In this document: positions 34,773 through 37,840 of the stretch, piece after piece
Layout: each line of letters begins with the position of its first letter
How positions within the stretch are numbered: position 1 is the stretch's first letter
Assembly (NCBI GenBank): GCA_013152085.1
Contig: JAADHC010000051.1
Location: forward strand, 1 to 37,840
Source: Chlorobiota bacterium
GTDB lineage: Bacteria; Bacteroidota; Bacteroidia; Bacteroidales; VadinHA17
Direction: 5' to 3'
Length of the DNA stretch: 37,840 bases
Notes under the pieces: generated by a model
Database searches by the model: none
What the model saw: the letters and a program-made list of their open reading frames with translations, nothing else
What the model was told of the DNA's origin: nothing
Made by a program: the position numbers and the translations under genes

Positions 34773-36128
34773 TTAGCCAAGTTCTTTAATCAATGACCTG
34801 AATCCCTCGCGCAATATCGTCTGCATTTCAGTTTTGGAGACATCAATAAATTCGCACAGTGCAATATCCTCTTCCACAACTTCATAAATACCCAGGTTTT
34901 CCATCATATCAATATCATCCACCAGAATAGCCTTTATCAGGTGCATGGGGTAAATATCCATGGGTAAAACCTTTTCATACTGCCCGGTAAGGACAAATGC
35001 GCGACGTCCGCCATGCAGGTTTGTATCCAGGCGATAAGGTTTCTCAGGAGTCAGCCAGGAGAAGAAGGTGCGATAGAAACTGAATTTACCGAAACCGGGT
35101 AAAGCCCATCCCAGTAATTCAAATTTGTTTCCTTCGGGGATCACTGACACCAGGGAATCATAAAAACCGATATATCCTTCTCTTGAGATTTTCTTTCCCG
35201 TTAAAACATTCCCGCTGATATAACGGTTGTTACGTCCGACCAGATTTCCATCAAGAATACCTTTAACGGATGCCCCGATTTTGGTCACATAATATTTTGG
35301 GCTTTTCACTTCGCTACCGGCAAGCGCCACTATCCGTTCCGGATTATAAACACCTTCGGTAAACAACCGTCCAATCACCAGGATATCCTGTGGATTAACC
35401 ACCCAGACCACCTCACCTTTATTTATGGGATCAATATGATGAATCTGCACACCTGTATTCCCGGCAGGATGAGGACCTTTAAATGCATGGGTTTCAACAT
35501 CTGTTAATCCGGAAACAAATGATGCATCGGATTTTTCGGGATGATAACCAACATGTACCGGTTTTCCGCCGGTAAGTTTGGATAAAACATCCAGGCCTGC
35601 CTGAAACAAGGTGTTTTTATCCTTCAGGATAAATGCATAATCCGGGGCAAGCGGAGCCGTATCGAAAAGAGAGATAAAAATAGCCTTGGGGGTATCTTCC
35701 GGATTGGCAATCAAATCAAAAGGACGTTGGCGTATGAAAGGCCACACACCGCTTTTTAGCAGGATGTCTTTGATTTCATTACCGGAAAGGTTCTTCGGAT
35801 CCCCTTTTTTAAAGGATACTGCCTCATCTTTACCGTCAGAATCAATGACGACTTCCAGGATACGTCTTCTCTCACCACGGCTCACGGCTTTTACCGTACC
35901 ACTTACCGGCGAAGTAAATACAACTTCCGGTCTGTATTTATCATAAAACAAAGGCGTCCCGGTTTTTACGGGTTCGCCCGGTTTGACAGATAATTTTGGA
36001 GTCAGATCCGGAAAATCATAAGGCTTTACCGCATACGTCTCAGATGCCGGAGCCGTTTCCAGGGATTTTTCCGCAACCCCTTTTAAATGGATATCAAGCC
36101 CTCGCTTTAAATTAATTACCTTTGACAT
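34773..36128 (-). CDS. nqrA: Na+-NQR subunit A
   Basis: NqrA is the cytoplasmic, cofactor-free subunit linked to ubiquinone/menaquinone binding. The 451-aa product begins with the typical INLKRGLDIHLKG and has no membrane segment; it contains YDFPDLTPKLSVKPGEPV, GRNNRYISGNVLTG, and MDIYPMHLIKAILVDDID near the end, as in the family. The ATG at 36128 (MSKVINLKRG) is preferred over an upstream in-frame ATG at 36155. It is the first gene of the operon nqrABCDEF-apbE, with a -7-like box about 24 bp before its start. Confidence 0.96.
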   Translation of the reverse strand: MSKVINLKRGLDIHLKGVAEKSLETAPASETYAVKPYDFPDLTPKLSVKPGEPVKTGTPLFYDKYRPEVVFTSPVSGTVKAVSRGERRRILEVVIDSDGKDEAVSFKKGDPKNLSGNEIKDILLKSGVWPFIRQRPFDLIANPEDTPKAIFISLFDTAPLAPDYAFILKDKNTLFQAGLDVLSKLTGGKPVHVGYHPEKSDASFVSGLTDVETHAFKGPHPAGNTGVQIHHIDPINKGEVVWVVNPQDILVIGRLFTEGVYNPERIVALAGSEVKSPKYYVTKIGASVKGILDGNLVGRNNRYISGNVLTGKKISREGYIGFYDSLVSVIPEGNKFELLGWALPGFGKFSFYRTFFSWLTPEKPYRLDTNLHGGRRAFVLTGQYEKVLPMDIYPMHLIKAILVDDIDMMENLGIYEVVEEDIALCEFIDVSKTEMQTILREGFRSLIKELG

Positions 36129-36152
36129 AGAGGATTTGTTTTTTTGATAACG

Positions 36153-36160
36153 CAAAAATA
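36153..36160 (-). promoter_or_regulatory. nqrA: Bacteroidota-type -7 box for the nqr operon
   Basis: On the minus strand TATTTTTG matches TAnnTTTG 24 bp upstream of the nqrA ATG at 36128. The region further upstream has T-rich sequence but no exact TTTG at 19-21 bp. Confidence 0.5.
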
Positions 36161-36205
36161 GTCCTTTTTTAAAATAAACATAATAAACTCTTTTTAGAAT
36201 GGGTA

Positions 36206-36213
36206 TAAATTTG
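36206..36213 (+). promoter_or_regulatory. Bacteroidota-type -7 box for the T9SS plug-like gene
   Basis: TAAATTTG matches TAnnTTTG on the plus strand, 117 bp before the chosen ATG at 36331. Together with the nqrA box it suggests a divergent promoter region. The leader would be long, so another promoter nearer the gene is possible. Confidence 0.35.
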
Positions 36214-36330
36214 ACGATTCATCCTGTTTTCAATATTTAGTGCGTATTTCTTATTCGGAATAAATAGATGTTTTATAACATACTTAAGTCATCCGCATAT
36301 CGTTTAATTGTAAAAAAAATCAAAAAAGGG

Positions 36331-37617
36331 ATGTTCAAAACCACTTTACAGGCTCTATGGGTTATCTTAATGACTGTCTTCCCGGAAATCCTGAAAGCAC
36401 AGGAAGTCCCGGATTCATTAATCACACAGGGAAACATATTCAGGCAAAGTATCCACACAGCCATGGTGTACCGCAAAGGGTGGCCGCTCTCCTACCCTTA
36501 TCTGAATCTCAACGGTGAGGAGAAACTCATTCTTGAATTTGACGATCTTGCCGAAGATCCGATGAACCTTTCATACACCCTGATCCATTGTGACGCTTCA
36601 TGGAACCCTACAAATATTTATAGCGGCGATTACCTGGAAGGATTTGCTGATAATCCAATAACAAATTATCGGTTTTCTACCAACACTACCATTCCATATA
36701 TTCATTACCGCATCCAATTCCCTAACGAAGATGTGAACGTCACGCTTTCGGGAAATTATATTATTTCGGTATTCGAAGATGGAGCCAGGTCACGGGTTTT
36801 GCTGTCTCAGCGATTTATTGTTTATGAAAATCTTGTGTCTATAAGGCCGGATGTCCTGCAAGGCCAGGATAAGTCAGGAACAGGTTCGGGACAACAAATC
36901 ATCTTTGATGTGGGTACATCTTCCTTTTCCGTTAACGATCCGCACAGGGATATCAAAGCGGTGGTTTTGCAAAACGGAGACTGGAGCAATGCCAGATTCA
37001 GGAAATCACCTGATTTCGCCGGAGGCAACAAATTTTCCTACACCCTCTCTTCCGGCCTGGTTTTTCCGGGAGATAATGAGTTCCGTCATTTCGAGATGAC
37101 CGATATCCGTTTTATCTCAAAAGATGTTGCCGATATCAGATACGTAAGACCCTGGTATAATGTAATATTAAAACCGGGAGAGTTCCGGCGTTTTAAGCCC
37201 TATTTTTACCAGGAAGATCTGAACGGACGTTTTTATATCCGTAATTCACGGGGTAGTGATCCTTCAGTGGATGCCGATTATGTAAATGTTTTCTTTACTC
37301 TGGCTGCCCCTTTCCCGGTAGAAGGTACGGATGTTTATGTTTTCGGAGGGCTTTCAGGGTGGCACCTTTCCGGTCAATACAAAATGCACTACAATATGGA
37401 ACAGCACCAGTATGAGTTGTCTGCCATATTAAAACAGGGGCATTACGATTATCTGTTCGCCACGGTATCGCCGGATTCGACGCCGGATCTCAGCCGGCTT
37501 GAAGGCAGTCATTTCGAAACGGAAAATGATTATACCATCATCCTGTATTACGCCCCGCCCGGATCGGATTATGACCGGATTATCGGGCTGCGCACTTTCA
37601 ATTCGAAGTCTAAATAA
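36331..37617 (+). CDS. DUF5103 protein, probable type IX secretion system plug protein
   Basis: DUF5103 proteins are exported proteins of Bacteroidota; characterised relatives plug the SprA/Sov translocon of the type IX secretion system on the periplasmic side. The 428-aa product has a signal peptide (about 1-25, ending near LKAQ), then the family features: MVYRKGWPLSYPYLNLNGEE, LSYTLIHCDASWNPTN, YLEGFADNPITNYRFSTNT and VYVFGGLSGWHL. I chose the ATG at 36331 (MFKTTLQALW) because it starts the signal peptide; a longer frame to 36268 adds 21 charged residues. The gene is divergent from the nqr operon. It agrees with the two T9SS-tailed proteins in this window. Confidence 0.87.
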   Translation: MFKTTLQALWVILMTVFPEILKAQEVPDSLITQGNIFRQSIHTAMVYRKGWPLSYPYLNLNGEEKLILEFDDLAEDPMNLSYTLIHCDASWNPTNIYSGDYLEGFADNPITNYRFSTNTTIPYIHYRIQFPNEDVNVTLSGNYIISVFEDGARSRVLLSQRFIVYENLVSIRPDVLQGQDKSGTGSGQQIIFDVGTSSFSVNDPHRDIKAVVLQNGDWSNARFRKSPDFAGGNKFSYTLSSGLVFPGDNEFRHFEMTDIRFISKDVADIRYVRPWYNVILKPGEFRRFKPYFYQEDLNGRFYIRNSRGSDPSVDADYVNVFFTLAAPFPVEGTDVYVFGGLSGWHLSGQYKMHYNMEQHQYELSAILKQGHYDYLFATVSPDSTPDLSRLEGSHFETENDYTIILYYAPPGSDYDRIIGLRTFNSKSK

Positions 37618-37774
37618 CCCGGGATCACCATAATAGATTCCGAAAGTCAAACCATATTTAATAATTATGTATTATTATATGTATTTTATTATATATTTTA
37701 ATACATATTTCTCTATTTTTGGGACATCTGCTTCATCACCTGTAAGTCAGGGAAATTAAGGGAGGAGCAATAAG

Positions 37775-37793
37775 CCACGGGCGCAGCCCGTGG
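37775..37793. repeat. REP-like GC-rich hairpin at the right edge
   Basis: CCACGGGC-GCA-GCCCGTGG is a perfect 8-bp stem with a 3-nt loop. Close by, GCGC-TGAAG-GCGC (37817-37829) forms a second small hairpin. This pair resembles the repeats that flank REP-associated (IS200-like) tyrosine transposases in Bacteroidota. The window ends here, so any transposase would lie outside. AT-rich DNA (37660-37725) separates it from the plug-like gene. Confidence 0.6.
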
Positions 37794-37840
37794 TGTCAGT
37801 ACAACCAAACCGTAAAGCGCTGAAGGCGCGAAAGCAGTAG

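Noticed and set aside
37667-37706. 8-bp inverted repeat ATGTATTA/TAATACAT in AT-rich DNA after the plug-like gene
   Set aside because: The surrounding 60 bp is almost all A/T, where such matches are expected by chance; loop is long (24 nt).
1-37840. tRNA, rRNA, tmRNA, CRISPR array, toxin-antitoxin or phage-defence genes
   Set aside because: Looked for in all gaps and frames by eye; nothing convincing was seen. A structured RNA could be missed without a covariance search.

Overview
The window looks like chromosomal DNA of a Bacteroidota (Bacteroidales-like) bacterium. The evidence is a complete Na+-translocating NADH:quinone reductase operon (nqrABCDEF) followed by apbE, type IX secretion (T9SS) C-terminal sorting domains on two secreted proteins, a T9SS plug-type DUF5103 protein, an ECF sigma/outer-membrane-barrel pair, a Bacteroidota-style UvrA, and several boxes matching the phylum's -7 promoter consensus TAnnTTTG. 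No rRNA, tRNA, CRISPR array, intact transposase or phage gene was recognised.

Layout. (1) 220-672: smpB on the plus strand, behind a short region with tandem 12-bp palindromes. (2) 907-7126, minus strand: a tightly packed carbohydrate block read in the order GH16-derived protein with T9SS tail, GH42-like hydrolase, ChbG/YdjC-type deacetylase, GH20 hexosaminidase. No SusC/SusD pair or regulator is in view. The GH16 protein has lost its catalytic core, and the GH20 enzyme has an extra ~120-residue beta-rich insert. (3) 7305-10740, minus: a LOG-family protein, a repeat/SPOR-like exported protein, and an outer-membrane barrel with calcium-binding repeats. (4) 10843-17476, minus: a lytic transglycosylase, uvrA and a large Asp-box/T9SS exported protein, almost without gaps. 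(5) 17634-19445, minus: a double-DUF1080 exported protein followed, in the same reading frame after one stop codon, by the 3' remnant of a Gfo/Idh/MocA oxidoreductase gene. (6) 19800-21784, minus: an ECF sigma factor overlapping (ATGA) a membrane-anchored protein with a C-terminal outer-membrane barrel. (7) 21948-24075, plus: a WaaE-like glycosyltransferase and a lipoprotein serpin. The sigma and glycosyltransferase genes diverge from two mirror-image GCAACC -35-like elements. (8) 24310-27029, minus: an aminotransferase and a dihydrolipoyl dehydrogenase, with a good intrinsic terminator between them. (9) 27252-29096, plus: an unrecognised 170-aa protein, a nitrilase, and an 81-aa membrane protein with four cysteines. 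(10) 29194-36128, minus: nqrABCDEF-apbE. (11) 36331-37617, plus: the T9SS plug-like protein, followed by a REP-like hairpin at the right edge.

How the genes fit together. The Nqr complex, its flavin transferase ApbE, and possibly the small cysteine protein form a sodium-pumping respiratory module. The exported hydrolases and T9SS-tailed proteins point to extracellular glycan use. The most unusual items are the in-frame stop between the DUF1080 gene and the oxidoreductase remnant, the catalytically gutted GH16 protein that keeps both its export signals, the divergent ECF-type promoter pair, the GH20 insert, and the small cysteine protein beside nqr. I see no clear evidence of an entirely new multi-gene system. 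These are the best leads.
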